Origin: Candidatus Obscuribacterales bacterium
GTDB lineage: Bacteria; Cyanobacteriota; Vampirovibrionia; Obscuribacterales; Obscuribacteraceae
NCBI GenBank assembly: GCA_021732565.1
Contig: JAKFUT010000068.1
Span: 1-59,774, forward strand
DNA: 59,774 nucleotides
Direction: 5' to 3'
The notes beneath the pieces are model-generated. The model was not told the origin of the DNA. It did no database searches and worked only from the letters and a program-made list of their open reading frames with translations. A program made the position numbers and the translations under genes. Position 1 is the first letter of the stretch, and the number at the start of each line of letters is the position of its first letter. Shown here in pieces: positions 18,891 to 28,522 of the stretch.

Positions 18891-19598
18891 ATGAGCAAAA
18901 AATTCAAGAGCAGGAAGTTTCGCAGTTCGAAAGGATCCGGTCTAGTTGCCAGCGTCGTAGGAGTGGTGCTACTTGTGGCAATGGCAGTGTGCGCTGTTTT
19001 CTTTGTGCTAAATGTTGGCACTGCGTTTTACTATAGAGAGAAAGTCGATTTCGTCAACAATCAAGCCGCCCATTGGGCGGTGGCGGCGCGCTACTGGGAT
19101 CTGCAAAATGTCGACTCACTTGACACAGTGCAACAACACACAGTAAGCGTAGCGAACAATCTTTTGACCAAGATGGGTATGCCCTCGGTTACGAGTCTGC
19201 AAGTGTCTGACAACGGCGAGGGCACCATCAAGGTAGACATGAATGTTGAGGGGCTCTCCCTTCCCGGCAAGAACAGTATCTTTCCTGCTTCAGTGAACCT
19301 TCAAGATAGTGTTGCTATCCGATCGAAGCAAGCGCCGGGGTATGTTTATTTGATTGCCGGTGACGGCGATAATAAAAAGATGGTGTCGATACCTGCTTAT
19401 GGTTTGAATAACCAAAACGGAACACCTTCACCGGCCAATTCGGATCTCCTCAACAAATTGCCCGGAGTTCCTCTTACGTACAATGCTTATTCTATCGGTA
19501 CTCCTGTTCCAGCATACTGGCAGGAAGGTTTCGGGGTGGAAACTGCGACACCGCCATCAGTGATGCAAGCGGAGGCTTGGGTCAATGAAATGAAATGA
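18891..19598 (+). CDS. TadE-like pseudopilin-type protein 2
   Basis: Protein of 235 residues, a paralogue of its neighbours: basic N-terminus, SKGSGLVASVVG leading into a TM helix, then NVGTAFYYREKVDFVNNQAAHWA. The Glu expected early in the TM segment of TadE-like pilins is replaced (VAS), so classical prepilin processing is doubtful. The C-terminal domain keeps the VYLIAGDGDNKKMVSIPAYG motif seen in all three. It lies between the other two copies in the same orientation. Confidence 0.7.
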   Translation: MSKKFKSRKFRSSKGSGLVASVVGVVLLVAMAVCAVFFVLNVGTAFYYREKVDFVNNQAAHWAVAARYWDLQNVDSLDTVQQHTVSVANNLLTKMGMPSVTSLQVSDNGEGTIKVDMNVEGLSLPGKNSIFPASVNLQDSVAIRSKQAPGYVYLIAGDGDNKKMVSIPAYGLNNQNGTPSPANSDLLNKLPGVPLTYNAYSIGTPVPAYWQEGFGVETATPPSVMQAEAWVNEMK

Positions 19599-19656
19599 CC
19601 AATGAACAATTGGTTGGTCGATGTGATCGTTATCCCGCAGTTAAGAGAATTCAATC

Positions 19657-20418
19657 ATGAAGATATCTAGTGAAAGAGATGCAGTTAGGCTTGGTACCAA
19701 GTCGAGACTTAGACCAGGGGATGAACGCCGGGTCCAGCGAAACATGGCAGGGCAGGTGATCGTTGAGGGAACATTGGCCTTGATGATGATTTTGCTGACC
19801 GTGATAGGCGCGGTCTATGTTGTTATTGATGTCAGTGCCTACATTTTCTATAAACAAAAGGTTGCACTGGTGGCCGATCAAACTGCACAAGCTGCCTCCA
19901 GTTTCTACCGCGAAGAGCTCTGCTGGAATGAAAGCACCTACAACAAGGGCCATAAAACCGTAGACGATCTGGTCAGTCAGGCGAATACATACGGAACCAA
20001 TTTTATGCAGACCGTAGGATTGCCCGGGAATGGTGACCACCCTATAACTGTTTCTTACAACGTTCCTGCTAATCCACAGAGCAATTTCAATACGGTCACG
20101 GTAACAGTAACTGCTTCTAACTTGCCGTTAATGGGCAATGCGATTTTTGGCAATTTAGCATCCATTAAGGATACCGCTGTTGCAATCATTCCGACTGATC
20201 AACCGCCTGCGGTGCTTTATCTTGCTCCCGGTAATGATCCGGAAAAATGCGTGATGATACCGGCTTATGGATTTAGTCGCACCGGCGACGGCACCCTCTA
20301 TGGACCGGGTTGGGACCAACACTATGACAGCTATGCCTACCTCATGGATGGACAAATGATGTGGAATGTCGGTTATGGCCCGCCCACTCACTGGGATCAC
20401 GAGCAACTTATCCCATAA
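19657..20418 (+). CDS. TadE-like pseudopilin-type protein 3
   Basis: Protein of 253 residues and the third paralogue: MAGQVIVEGTLALMMILL (with the Glu retained), a TM helix, IFYKQKVALVADQTAQAA, and late in the protein VLYLAPGNDPEKCVMIPAYGF. The gap from copy 2 is 58 bp, consistent with an operon. The triplication suggests heteromeric assembly or divergence of substrates on the surface, but no Tad ATPase, secretin or prepilin peptidase lies in the window. Confidence 0.7.
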   Translation: MKISSERDAVRLGTKSRLRPGDERRVQRNMAGQVIVEGTLALMMILLTVIGAVYVVIDVSAYIFYKQKVALVADQTAQAASSFYREELCWNESTYNKGHKTVDDLVSQANTYGTNFMQTVGLPGNGDHPITVSYNVPANPQSNFNTVTVTVTASNLPLMGNAIFGNLASIKDTAVAIIPTDQPPAVLYLAPGNDPEKCVMIPAYGFSRTGDGTLYGPGWDQHYDSYAYLMDGQMMWNVGYGPPTHWDHEQLIP

Positions 20419-20516
20419 CCAATCCATCCGGCGATATAACCGTAATTGAAGACACCATATCTGATACTACAAGCACAGAACATTCATCTGGCTAATACAT
20501 CCATTGGAGACAACAA

Positions 20517-20846
20517 ATGAAAAGACTGTATGCTAAGAAAATCACCGTTGCTTCGAATACTCGACCACAGGCACAGAAGGCGGGCCGTAGTACATTGACC
20601 ACTCTGAGGCTCCATAATCCCGGGGTGGGTCATAATCTTCGCACGAGTATCCATCGAGAGCTGTCAATTTTGTTCTCGTCGCTTGCCATGTTTCTCTTCC
20701 CGGTTCGCAAACGCCATGCCATGTGCGAAAACTACGGACACGAAATCGATCACCGGAGCTGGGGCATGGGTTCGCCTCGATGTAGAGATTGCAACAAGGA
20801 GATAACATCGTCTACCGATCTGCGGACCTCGAATCTAAAGGCTTGA
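20517..20846 (+). CDS. Small zinc-ribbon-like protein
   Basis: Protein of 109 residues. The N-terminal half is basic; residues ~70-95 contain CENYGHEIDHRSWGMG followed by RCRDC, a C-x4-H...C-x2-C pattern that could bind zinc. A TTGGAGA Shine-Dalgarno precedes the ATG. The same motif survives as a relic at 11265-11327. It follows the TadE-like cluster by about 100 bp, but its connection to it is unknown. Confidence 0.6.
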   Translation: MKRLYAKKITVASNTRPQAQKAGRSTLTTLRLHNPGVGHNLRTSIHRELSILFSSLAMFLFPVRKRHAMCENYGHEIDHRSWGMGSPRCRDCNKEITSSTDLRTSNLKA

Positions 20847-20902
20847 ACGTTACACCAAAGTACTCAGCATAGACGCGAAGGATTCGATGGCACTATCCGA
20901 CT

Positions 20903-21139
20903 GTGGTATCTGTGAGACCCGACTTCAAAAGTAGCTTCTCGAAAACTCGGCAAGCAAGATCAGACCAAAGCAGCACCTGCCAAGTCTTGGACTCGACATC
21001 AGTTAGGGGTGGCGAAGTAAGAGCCGTGACCGTGAACTATTTTGGCGGGCGCGTTGAGATTGTCGAAGTCGAAACGATCACGATCACGGTCAGGAGTCAG
21101 AGAAGCAAAAGCGCACTTCCAATTGCTCCCGGAGAGTAA
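20903..21139 (+). CDS. Doubtful small open frame
   Basis: A 78-codon frame beginning GTG, ending seven bases before the giant gene's stop on the other strand. No Shine-Dalgarno was seen. The end contains a GATCACGATCACGGTCA repeat giving an alternating Glu/Thr/Val/Ile strand. It may be a small beta-strand protein or chance; otherwise 20847-21145 holds nothing I recognise. Confidence 0.2.
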   Translation: MVSVRPDFKSSFSKTRQARSDQSSTCQVLDSTSVRGGEVRAVTVNYFGGRVEIVEVETITITVRSQRSKSALPIAPGE

Positions 21140-21145
21140 ATCTAT

Positions 21146-24100
21146 CTACTGGACAGGTAGCCTGGTCTCATTTTTGAGGGTTCGTAGAAAGTTGGCGTAC
21201 TGTCTCAGTAGAACTTTTCGCGTCTCTGCCTGATCTGGGTTCGTCGTCTTGCTGAGTCCTTCCTGAAAAAACTGTTCGACTTTCTCCGGCTGTTTTTGGG
21301 TCATGTGAAACTCCCACATCCTTTTTAGCATCACTTCGTATTGAAACGATGCACTGCCAAATTCATGGGCCGTTGATTTGAGGGAAGTTTCGAGTGCGGC
21401 CTCCGCTTTTATCTTCGCATCAGCCTCTTTTTTGCACGGTACTATTGGTGAGAGATCCAGCCAATCTTTCCTGAATCGCAGAGTTTTGTATTTTGCGCCG
21501 TTACGATCTTTGACCTGAGTGAGCAACTCGTCCAAATGGCAAGAGATGTTAAATGCGCGCATACTGTCTGGATCTCTATCTGCCACCATCGTTTCGAGGG
21601 CTTTCAGGACGAATTCTATTCGATCAGTCTGCAATTTTGTAATCTCTTTCCCGAGGGTGCTCTTCATTTCGGTTTTGCTATCTTTATCTAGTTGCTGGCA
21701 TCTCTCAATCTCGTCGTAAGCACGGTACATGAACCTTGACGAATTGTTGTACCAGTATTTACGGTGGTTCAGGTTGCTTCCCGTTTGCTCATAGAACAAT
21801 GCGATATTTCTGTATTGATCAGCGCGTCCTATGCTGCCTTCAGGATAGTAGAGTTCAGCCATTCGTTCAGCAAGTAAGGTAAGTGCTATGCCGCAAGACA
21901 GATTCCTCTTGTTTGCGCTTTCCGCGTCTGCGTTATTGTCGAACCTTGAGCAACAAAGCCTTGCGTAGCCATTGAGCGCTGTAAGGAGTCCTGGCACCGC
22001 GCCTGTGGTTTGGAGGGATACGGCTAGTTTGTCGGCAATAGCGCGCACTGTTTTTAACTGAACATGCTCATAGTCGTGGGACTGTACTTCCGCGCACAGA
22101 CGGTCCAAGTCATCGTTGGTTACACCAAAGTCTGAAAGAGAAATCCGTAACAGACGCTCAGCTTCCGGTCTGTTCTCAGTGTTCTTCAGCAACATGGTCC
22201 CTACTAGCGCAAGTCCTTCGCCGGAGCGATGGAGAGCTTCTTTACGCTCTAGCTCTTTTGCAAGAGCTCTTGCATCTCTCGGGTAAATTGTTTGTCCATC
22301 GAAAGGAGATCCCGTTCGTTGCAACGAAATCTTCATGACGACATCCCACTTGAGCTGGAACTGTCTGTCGGTGCCGGACTGCACCAGGCGAACAAATTTT
22401 TCGAAGTCATTATCACTTAAACGCTCGCGAGCCTGAGCAAAGGCATCCTTCAGCTCTTCAAACTTGCCGTTAAATTGCGATCTATCTGCATTGAAAAATT
22501 GCTGTATTATGCGGTCATGCTCCCGCCACGCGGGTTCAGCTTTCCAATTGTCTCTGAAGATGTTTTGACCATCCAGAACAACTCCTTTAAGTAGACGACC
22601 TTCAATTGCAGGTTGAAAGCGCCCGTGGGTACCCGACTGCACCAGGCGAACAAATTTTTCGAAGTCATTATCACTTAAACGCTCGCGAGCCTGAGCAAAG
22701 GCATCCTTCAGCTCTTCAAACTTGCCGTTAAATTGCGATCTATCTGCATTGAAAAATTGCTGTATTATGCGGTCATGCTCCCGCCACGCGGGTTCAGCTT
22801 TCCAATTGTCTCTGAAGATGTTTTGACCATCCAGAACAACTCCTTTAAGTAGACTACCTTCAATTGCAGGTTGAAAGCGCCCTTGGGTACCCGACTGAAC
22901 CAGGCGAACAAATTTTTCGAAGTCATTATCACTTAAACGCTCGCGAGCTTGCGCCATAGCATTCTTGAGTTCTTCAAGTTTGCCATTGAACGATTCGTCA
23001 GCCGTGTTAAGGAAATTCTCTTTCATTGTCGCGTAGCAGCATGCTGCTGGAGACTTGAGCCAATCATCGCCATAGAATGACGGTTCTGCAAAATATTCCA
23101 CCTTTCTTCCGTGCGAACCCGCAGTCCCACCCGGATTTTCCAGTTCTCCCACAGAAATGCATTCTGGCGGGCCCGCCTTCTGCAGATAGAGTGCTGCATC
23201 ATTTCTAATCGCTCTCTCTCGAGAATTCAGCGCCAGATCCTTTAAGGTGGATAGGAGCGTAACCGGCAGCATCCCGTTGCTTGGGGCAAGAGCGAGAACC
23301 GCCGCCATTCTTACGCGGTCATCGTACTTGAACTTAGTGAGTTCTTCCAATGTGCTCCGGCGTGGATCTTGTGCTTCGACCGGCAGACCTTTGGTTGCCT
23401 CAATGATCCGTTGTACCCCATCATGCACATCCTCGTCGTAGCCATCAGTTTTTCCTTCCTTAGCTTTTTCAAGAGATTCAAAATTCTTGGGCAGAAACTC
23501 AGCCAGCGTTCGGGCGGTGCCTTGCCGGGCTGGAATTCTGTCCGCTTCAGCAAGCACGCTTACCCACTGCCGGTCGAACATCTCTTGAGCGCGCAGTCGC
23601 AAGTGGGGTGGCATCTGATCGTTCTCGCTCCTGGACACGACAGCTGTGCGCATGCTCGAGTAGGCGTCACTGTATGTTTCGAATGAAGCTTTGCCATTCT
23701 TATCCATTAGAGCAATCATGGCGATGGTGGCTTCTTGTTTGTCTTTCTGAACCTCTCTTGAGGTTTTAACTATCTCTCCGACTGCTTTGAGAATTTCACG
23801 CTTTGCCTCGGGCGCCGTTCCGGGATTAGACAAGAGTCTGTCTAGCCCTTCAACTAGAATTTTGCGACTCTCATCCGTTGTTTTGGAATCGCTTCTAAGG
23901 GCTCGCAGCATTTCTTCTTTCAACAAAGACAGGTTCACGTCCTTGGAACTTTGAGAGCATAAATCTCTCATCTTTTCCGCGATTCGTAGCTCGGCAACTG
24001 GCCAGAGATTTGTGGCTTCATCGTACACTTTCAGATCTTGGTTGCTGTTGGCAGCGACATCATCGCGCCTGCGCTGCTCTTCACTATTGAAATCGCGCAA

Positions 24101-27100
24101 GCCGGGCGTTGATGTCTGGCGGTCGTAAGTGTCTCTATGCTTGTAGAACGCTGGACCCATTCTGCTACCATTGCGAACCAGGCTTCCCAATGCAAGAATT
24201 GCCGCATCTTTTTCGGGAATAGTTTTGTCGCCCACCGGCACGGTGCCGACACCGGGTTTCATCGCCGCTTCGGCCAGATCGTCTACACCCTTATTGAAAG
24301 CTATCACTGCGCGATTCTGAGCGAAAAGCTCAAATTCGATCAAGTTACGCCTGGCTCCGTCTTTTACATAATCCTGATGCCAGCTGTTTATGGTGTCGAT
24401 CGCACTATCCCAGAGAGCTGCCAAATGCTGGTTGCCATACCCCCACGTCTTAAACAGTTCATCATTGGCATTGATATAATCGAAGATACTCTCACTGCCA
24501 GCCAACTTCTTATACCGTTGCGCTACCATTTTGTCGATATCGGCCGGTTTGAATTCCTCTTTGTTTTGCTCTACTTTGGCATCCGCCACATCTTGGCGAG
24601 AACGTTGCGCATTGCGATCTCGGATACTGCCCGTGGGGTCGTAATATCGAGCCATTCTTTCTTTCACCGCCAGATCGGGTTCCTGCACTGCCAATGGTCT
24701 CAGAATTTCACGTCGTTCTTTGTTCCTTGGAATAAGTCTTTCTATTGCATCGACAGCAGCAAGGCGCACCGCTGGTGAAGGCTCTGCTTGTGCGTCCACG
24801 GCTTTCTTCAGGATCTCAATTTGCATTCTTGCTCTGATGCCCAGGGCGCCTATGGCCTTCACTGCGGCTGCACGCACCTCCTCAACCGGTTCGGATTGAA
24901 TATCGGCTCTTGCAAGGAGTCTTGCTGCGAATTGGCCCTTCATCAATCGACGGAACTGTTCATCATTCCAAGGACCCTGCAGCAATGTACTGGCTGCTTC
25001 AATGACTTTAATTCTGGCCTTGGCTGCTTCTAATTGTTTACCCGGCTCAAGCACCCCTGCTGGAAGATCCAAATTATTGAGGGCGGCAACAACAAATTTT
25101 CGCCGCCAATTTCCTTCGGGGTCCACTTGTTCGAGTGCTGAAAGAGGGGAGCCACCAAGCTGATCACTCTTCATCAATGCTTGCAGAGCGCGTGCTGCTA
25201 CTTCGGGCTGATTACTTTCTGCCAGGCACTGCTGGAGGTAACCTACTGCCGTTTGGTCGATCTTGCTTGCGTCGGGCACCATCGAGATGAGCACAAGCGC
25301 CTCGGCTGCGATCATTTTGCGTTCCCAGCCTGCCTTCCCTGTCGGTTTTGAGGCAGCATCCTTTTCCAGGAGCTTTAGCAGCTCGACGGTGCTGATTCCC
25401 GGCGGATCTTTCAAAAAGAAGTCTCTAATCCGGTCTCTGTCGGTGTTGTCCAGATTCTCTTTCTTCAGCAAAGTGAGGCTCAACAGCGCCGTCGCTTTCA
25501 CGTCGTGATCATTAGCTTCAACAGCAGCTTTCTCCAGCCGCTTAATCAGTTCCGTGGAGTTGAGTCCGGCTGTGAGACCTTTTGCGGTAAATGTCTCGGC
25601 ACGATTAAACTGCTCTTCGCGCAACTTCTCTTCTACTTTCAATCGGCTGATCAGTCCGGCAAGATCAGCGATAGCACGATTTCTCTCTTCCTTGCTAGTA
25701 ACGTTTAGCTTACCTTCGATTCTGGTAAGCAACAAATCACCCATTTGCTCCCCCGAGACCAGTCCGTTCTCATGGAGAGCTGCAGCCTTTTCGGTGCGTA
25801 CATTTTCGTCGTTCTGTTCTTGCAAGTCTGCTCGCAGCAATTTTACAAGTTCTTCTGCCGTCACTTTTTGCTCTATCTCAAGTGGACCTTTCCTGGAAGT
25901 TATCACCTCGTCGCCGATCTGGATTAGTTCGGTAAACTCTGGAACCGTCACTTTCCTGCAAGCAATCTCTTCCGTCCATGACCCATCGGGTTTGCGCCCC
26001 AGAGTGAGAATAGCGAGCGCGGCCATTTTTCGTAAATTGGTATCAAGTTTTTCTCGGTCTACTTGAGCCTTTTCATTGAGCCGGGTGTCCGAAAGCTGGC
26101 TTTGCGTGAACTTCGAATCTTGCAATGAGGAAATAGTCTTTCCGTCGTACCGCAAGTATTTCATCAACTCTTGAATGTATTTCTGTTTGTCTTCGCCTTT
26201 TGTACCAGGTTTAGAAAGTTCCTTTACTCTGGCGATTATCTCGGCGGCTTCTTTCTTGGCCGGACCTTCAAGACCCGGCAGGGTTTCCATATACCTGCGC
26301 ATATAATTTTCAGCTTGAGCTGAAGGTTTGTTGGCCGCCTGGATTGCCTGTTCTAGCGCGCTTGAATCACGCTGGTTGGCTTTATCCAAATCTTTTCTAG
26401 CTTGTTCCAGTGCTTTCGCTCTATATGGGTCTGCAAATCGTTGCGATATTCCGACTGCTTGCCACATGAACATTCCAATGAAGGCTCTTTCGCTGACATT
26501 GAATGCTACATGTGCAGTCGAATCAACTCCCCGCCAAAGGGGAAGGTTTTCCAGCGCACCGGCTTTGGCCACCTGGCTTGCCCTGATCAAGTCTTCGGTT
26601 CCTCTGATGCTTGTAATCGCTTTATCCGCAGCTTTGACAAGACCGGGCGTCAGAACTTCGCTCAGGGCTCGTGCAACCTTCGTTATCCTGAACAGCTCTG
26701 TAACGGAGTAGCTAGCGTGTCCGAGGAAGTACAATGTGCGTACGTCACTGACGGCTTTCATCCAGGGAACCTCGTGTGCCCCCGCGTTGTGAAAAACACC
26801 CGTTACACCCAGCCCTATCTCGAACAAGCCTTTTCTTACCATTCCGGCAGCAATGCCTTTCGGAAGTTGCTCAGCGACTTCTGTTTTCAGTATCTGTCCA
26901 CCGATTTTCAATGCTTCCTTGGCGCCAAGCTGTGCAACTTTGGCGGCTGCGCGCAATTCACCCAGTCCGCTAACAACCATGGCACCGTCCATGGTGAGCG
27001 TAATTGCTTTGTTACCGTAATGTTCTATCTGCTGGCGAGTTTTCCAGTTCGACAGATCTTTGGCTTTGATCATCTCTATTCGACCAGGCCCGGTTTGAAC

Positions 27101-28522
27101 AGCCACGTAGTCGTCTGGTTGGTATTCGACTGGTTTGTCCGATTTGGTTCGATGCACGTCGCGAGCGAAGGTGTTCAAGTATCCATACGGTGGCACTTCC
27201 TGAAAGGCAACATCAGAGGACACGTAGATCTTCCTGACCTTACTGAAGGCGTCACATTCTTGCTTAATCTCCATGTCGTAACTAAAGAGGCCGAACTTTT
27301 GCCAATCACTGCCTGGTTGCTGGTCCGTTCCGACAACAAACTCCTTCGTTTTCGGGTTGATCCATCCGCCTGCAACTTCATACTGGCCAAACCCGGCAAC
27401 GTGATTGCGCTCTTTAAACGCTTCGCCCAGTGCCTGTTGTGCTTTGGTTTCGTATATATCGCACCAAAGCATTAGCGGGTCTAGCTTTTGTCTGTTTGCG
27501 TCGCTTTGAAGTCGGAGATCCTGAATCATGTGGGAGCCGAATTCAATATCAATGATTTTGCCGCTTCTGTCTCTGCTGATTTTTACGCCGGGAGGAAGCT
27601 TATCGAGTGCATTGCAGTTGAATCCGGTTCCGGATTTGTTGAGGTAGTCTATGGCTTCAATTACACGAGTCATTCGCGTGTAGGCGTTCATTGATTGTTC
27701 TACTGCAGAGCACCAGGTCTCCTTGTCCAGGTTCTCCGATCGGCGCCAGCCCGGGGGAAACTTCCCGGTCTTGATCCCTTCTTCGACGGTCAGCGCAAGA
27801 TAACGCTCCAGTCGTTCAACGTAATTTGCATGGAGGGATTTCTCGGCGGAACTCACCCAATCAATAACTCGATACAGTTTTCTCACATCCTCGAGCCTGG
27901 TTAGATCTATATCCAGGTAGCCCTTGCCCTGCTGAAGTTCCTGTCGAAACTGCTCAGAGCTCTTCAAGATGTCTTCTTGCTTGCCTGCAATTTTAAGGGG
28001 AAATCCGGGTGGAATCTCAAGCAGTTGTTTGTCTAGTGCTCCCAGCAGATCGGGCAGATGACCCTTTGCAAAGAAATCGCTTACTCGCTGAAATCCTTCC
28101 CTGGTCGTTTCGCTAAATTCCGGCAACTTGTGATACTTGCCGGGCTGACCTTCAACTGGCTCTCCTAGCTCTTTTCTGAGCTTTTCAAGGAAGATTTCCT
28201 TCTCTTGATTGTTGGAGAATTTGAGCTTGGGAGCAAGTTGAATAATCATGCCTTGCAACTCGCGGATGTGCTCAATTTCGAGTTGCATTTCGGGAGGCAA
28301 CTTTGCCAGTTCGATGACTTCTCTCTTCTTGTCGCTGGTGAAGTCGACATGGCTTGCTGCTTCTACCTTGTCGAACGAGCGGGAAAATAACGAGGTTGGA
28401 AGATTTTCTTCGTTGTCCTTTTCGTCTGTGCTGACCGGAATATGATCAAAGAAGCGATCGCTTTCCACCTCCACATACAGCGACGTATGAAATTCCCATT
28501 CATCATTCATGCCTGTTGTCAT
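21146..28522 (-). CDS. Giant (2458-residue) HEAT/TPR multi-domain protein
   Basis: Function unknown. In order: a charged helical region (1-500); a hydrophobic Gly/Ala/Leu-rich stretch (~510-720) that could insert in a membrane; charged helices; HEAT-like repeats (~950-1310 and ~1720-1790, for example VRAAAVKAIGALG and VRMAAVLALAP); two and a half near-identical 86-residue repeats (~1845-2070) with SDNDFEKFVRLVQSG and AWREHDRIIQQFFNADRS; and a C-terminal TPR-like region (~2150-2450). No signal peptide or catalytic motif was found. The ATG is preceded by AAGGGA. The 86-residue module also occurs, diverged, in the neighbouring 748-residue protein, and both genes share an upstream direct-repeat box. 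A scaffold or secreted effector is plausible. Confidence 0.85.
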   Translation of the reverse strand: MTTGMNDEWEFHTSLYVEVESDRFFDHIPVSTDEKDNEENLPTSLFSRSFDKVEAASHVDFTSDKKREVIELAKLPPEMQLEIEHIRELQGMIIQLAPKLKFSNNQEKEIFLEKLRKELGEPVEGQPGKYHKLPEFSETTREGFQRVSDFFAKGHLPDLLGALDKQLLEIPPGFPLKIAGKQEDILKSSEQFRQELQQGKGYLDIDLTRLEDVRKLYRVIDWVSSAEKSLHANYVERLERYLALTVEEGIKTGKFPPGWRRSENLDKETWCSAVEQSMNAYTRMTRVIEAIDYLNKSGTGFNCNALDKLPPGVKISRDRSGKIIDIEFGSHMIQDLRLQSDANRQKLDPLMLWCDIYETKAQQALGEAFKERNHVAGFGQYEVAGGWINPKTKEFVVGTDQQPGSDWQKFGLFSYDMEIKQECDAFSKVRKIYVSSDVAFQEVPPYGYLNTFARDVHRTKSDKPVEYQPDDYVAVQTGPGRIEMIKAKDLSNWKTRQQIEHYGNKAITLTMDGAMVVSGLGELRAAAKVAQLGAKEALKIGGQILKTEVAEQLPKGIAAGMVRKGLFEIGLGVTGVFHNAGAHEVPWMKAVSDVRTLYFLGHASYSVTELFRITKVARALSEVLTPGLVKAADKAITSIRGTEDLIRASQVAKAGALENLPLWRGVDSTAHVAFNVSERAFIGMFMWQAVGISQRFADPYRAKALEQARKDLDKANQRDSSALEQAIQAANKPSAQAENYMRRYMETLPGLEGPAKKEAAEIIARVKELSKPGTKGEDKQKYIQELMKYLRYDGKTISSLQDSKFTQSQLSDTRLNEKAQVDREKLDTNLRKMAALAILTLGRKPDGSWTEEIACRKVTVPEFTELIQIGDEVITSRKGPLEIEQKVTAEELVKLLRADLQEQNDENVRTEKAAALHENGLVSGEQMGDLLLTRIEGKLNVTSKEERNRAIADLAGLISRLKVEEKLREEQFNRAETFTAKGLTAGLNSTELIKRLEKAAVEANDHDVKATALLSLTLLKKENLDNTDRDRIRDFFLKDPPGISTVELLKLLEKDAASKPTGKAGWERKMIAAEALVLISMVPDASKIDQTAVGYLQQCLAESNQPEVAARALQALMKSDQLGGSPLSALEQVDPEGNWRRKFVVAALNNLDLPAGVLEPGKQLEAAKARIKVIEAASTLLQGPWNDEQFRRLMKGQFAARLLARADIQSEPVEEVRAAAVKAIGALGIRARMQIEILKKAVDAQAEPSPAVRLAAVDAIERLIPRNKERREILRPLAVQEPDLAVKERMARYYDPTGSIRDRNAQRSRQDVADAKVEQNKEEFKPADIDKMVAQRYKKLAGSESIFDYINANDELFKTWGYGNQHLAALWDSAIDTINSWHQDYVKDGARRNLIEFELFAQNRAVIAFNKGVDDLAEAAMKPGVGTVPVGDKTIPEKDAAILALGSLVRNGSRMGPAFYKHRDTYDRQTSTPGLRDFNSEEQRRRDDVAANSNQDLKVYDEATNLWPVAELRIAEKMRDLCSQSSKDVNLSLLKEEMLRALRSDSKTTDESRKILVEGLDRLLSNPGTAPEAKREILKAVGEIVKTSREVQKDKQEATIAMIALMDKNGKASFETYSDAYSSMRTAVVSRSENDQMPPHLRLRAQEMFDRQWVSVLAEADRIPARQGTARTLAEFLPKNFESLEKAKEGKTDGYDEDVHDGVQRIIEATKGLPVEAQDPRRSTLEELTKFKYDDRVRMAAVLALAPSNGMLPVTLLSTLKDLALNSRERAIRNDAALYLQKAGPPECISVGELENPGGTAGSHGRKVEYFAEPSFYGDDWLKSPAACCYATMKENFLNTADESFNGKLEELKNAMAQARERLSDNDFEKFVRLVQSGTQGRFQPAIEGSLLKGVVLDGQNIFRDNWKAEPAWREHDRIIQQFFNADRSQFNGKFEELKDAFAQARERLSDNDFEKFVRLVQSGTHGRFQPAIEGRLLKGVVLDGQNIFRDNWKAEPAWREHDRIIQQFFNADRSQFNGKFEELKDAFAQARERLSDNDFEKFVRLVQSGTDRQFQLKWDVVMKISLQRTGSPFDGQTIYPRDARALAKELERKEALHRSGEGLALVGTMLLKNTENRPEAERLLRISLSDFGVTNDDLDRLCAEVQSHDYEHVQLKTVRAIADKLAVSLQTTGAVPGLLTALNGYARLCCSRFDNNADAESANKRNLSCGIALTLLAERMAELYYPEGSIGRADQYRNIALFYEQTGSNLNHRKYWYNNSSRFMYRAYDEIERCQQLDKDSKTEMKSTLGKEITKLQTDRIEFVLKALETMVADRDPDSMRAFNISCHLDELLTQVKDRNGAKYKTLRFRKDWLDLSPIVPCKKEADAKIKAEAALETSLKSTAHEFGSASFQYEVMLKRMWEFHMTQKQPEKVEQFFQEGLSKTTNPDQAETRKVLLRQYANFLRTLKNETRLPVQ
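22377..22990 (-). repeat. 258-bp near-identical tandem repeat inside the giant gene
   Basis: The 258-bp unit at 22377-22634 is repeated at 22635-22892 with only a few substitutions, and a third partial copy covers 22893 to about 22990. The period equals 86 codons, so the frame is kept. The near identity at DNA level implies recent duplication or gene conversion. Confidence 0.9.

Noticed and set aside
26402-27475. 357-codon plus-strand open frame opposite the giant gene
   Set aside because: It is antisense to a much longer frame with a good start, has atypical composition (rich in Cys, Phe and His) and no ribosome-binding site.
21146-28522. Papain-like motif in the giant protein
   Set aside because: No Gln-x5-Cys with downstream His was found; it shares only the repeat module and promoter box with its neighbour.
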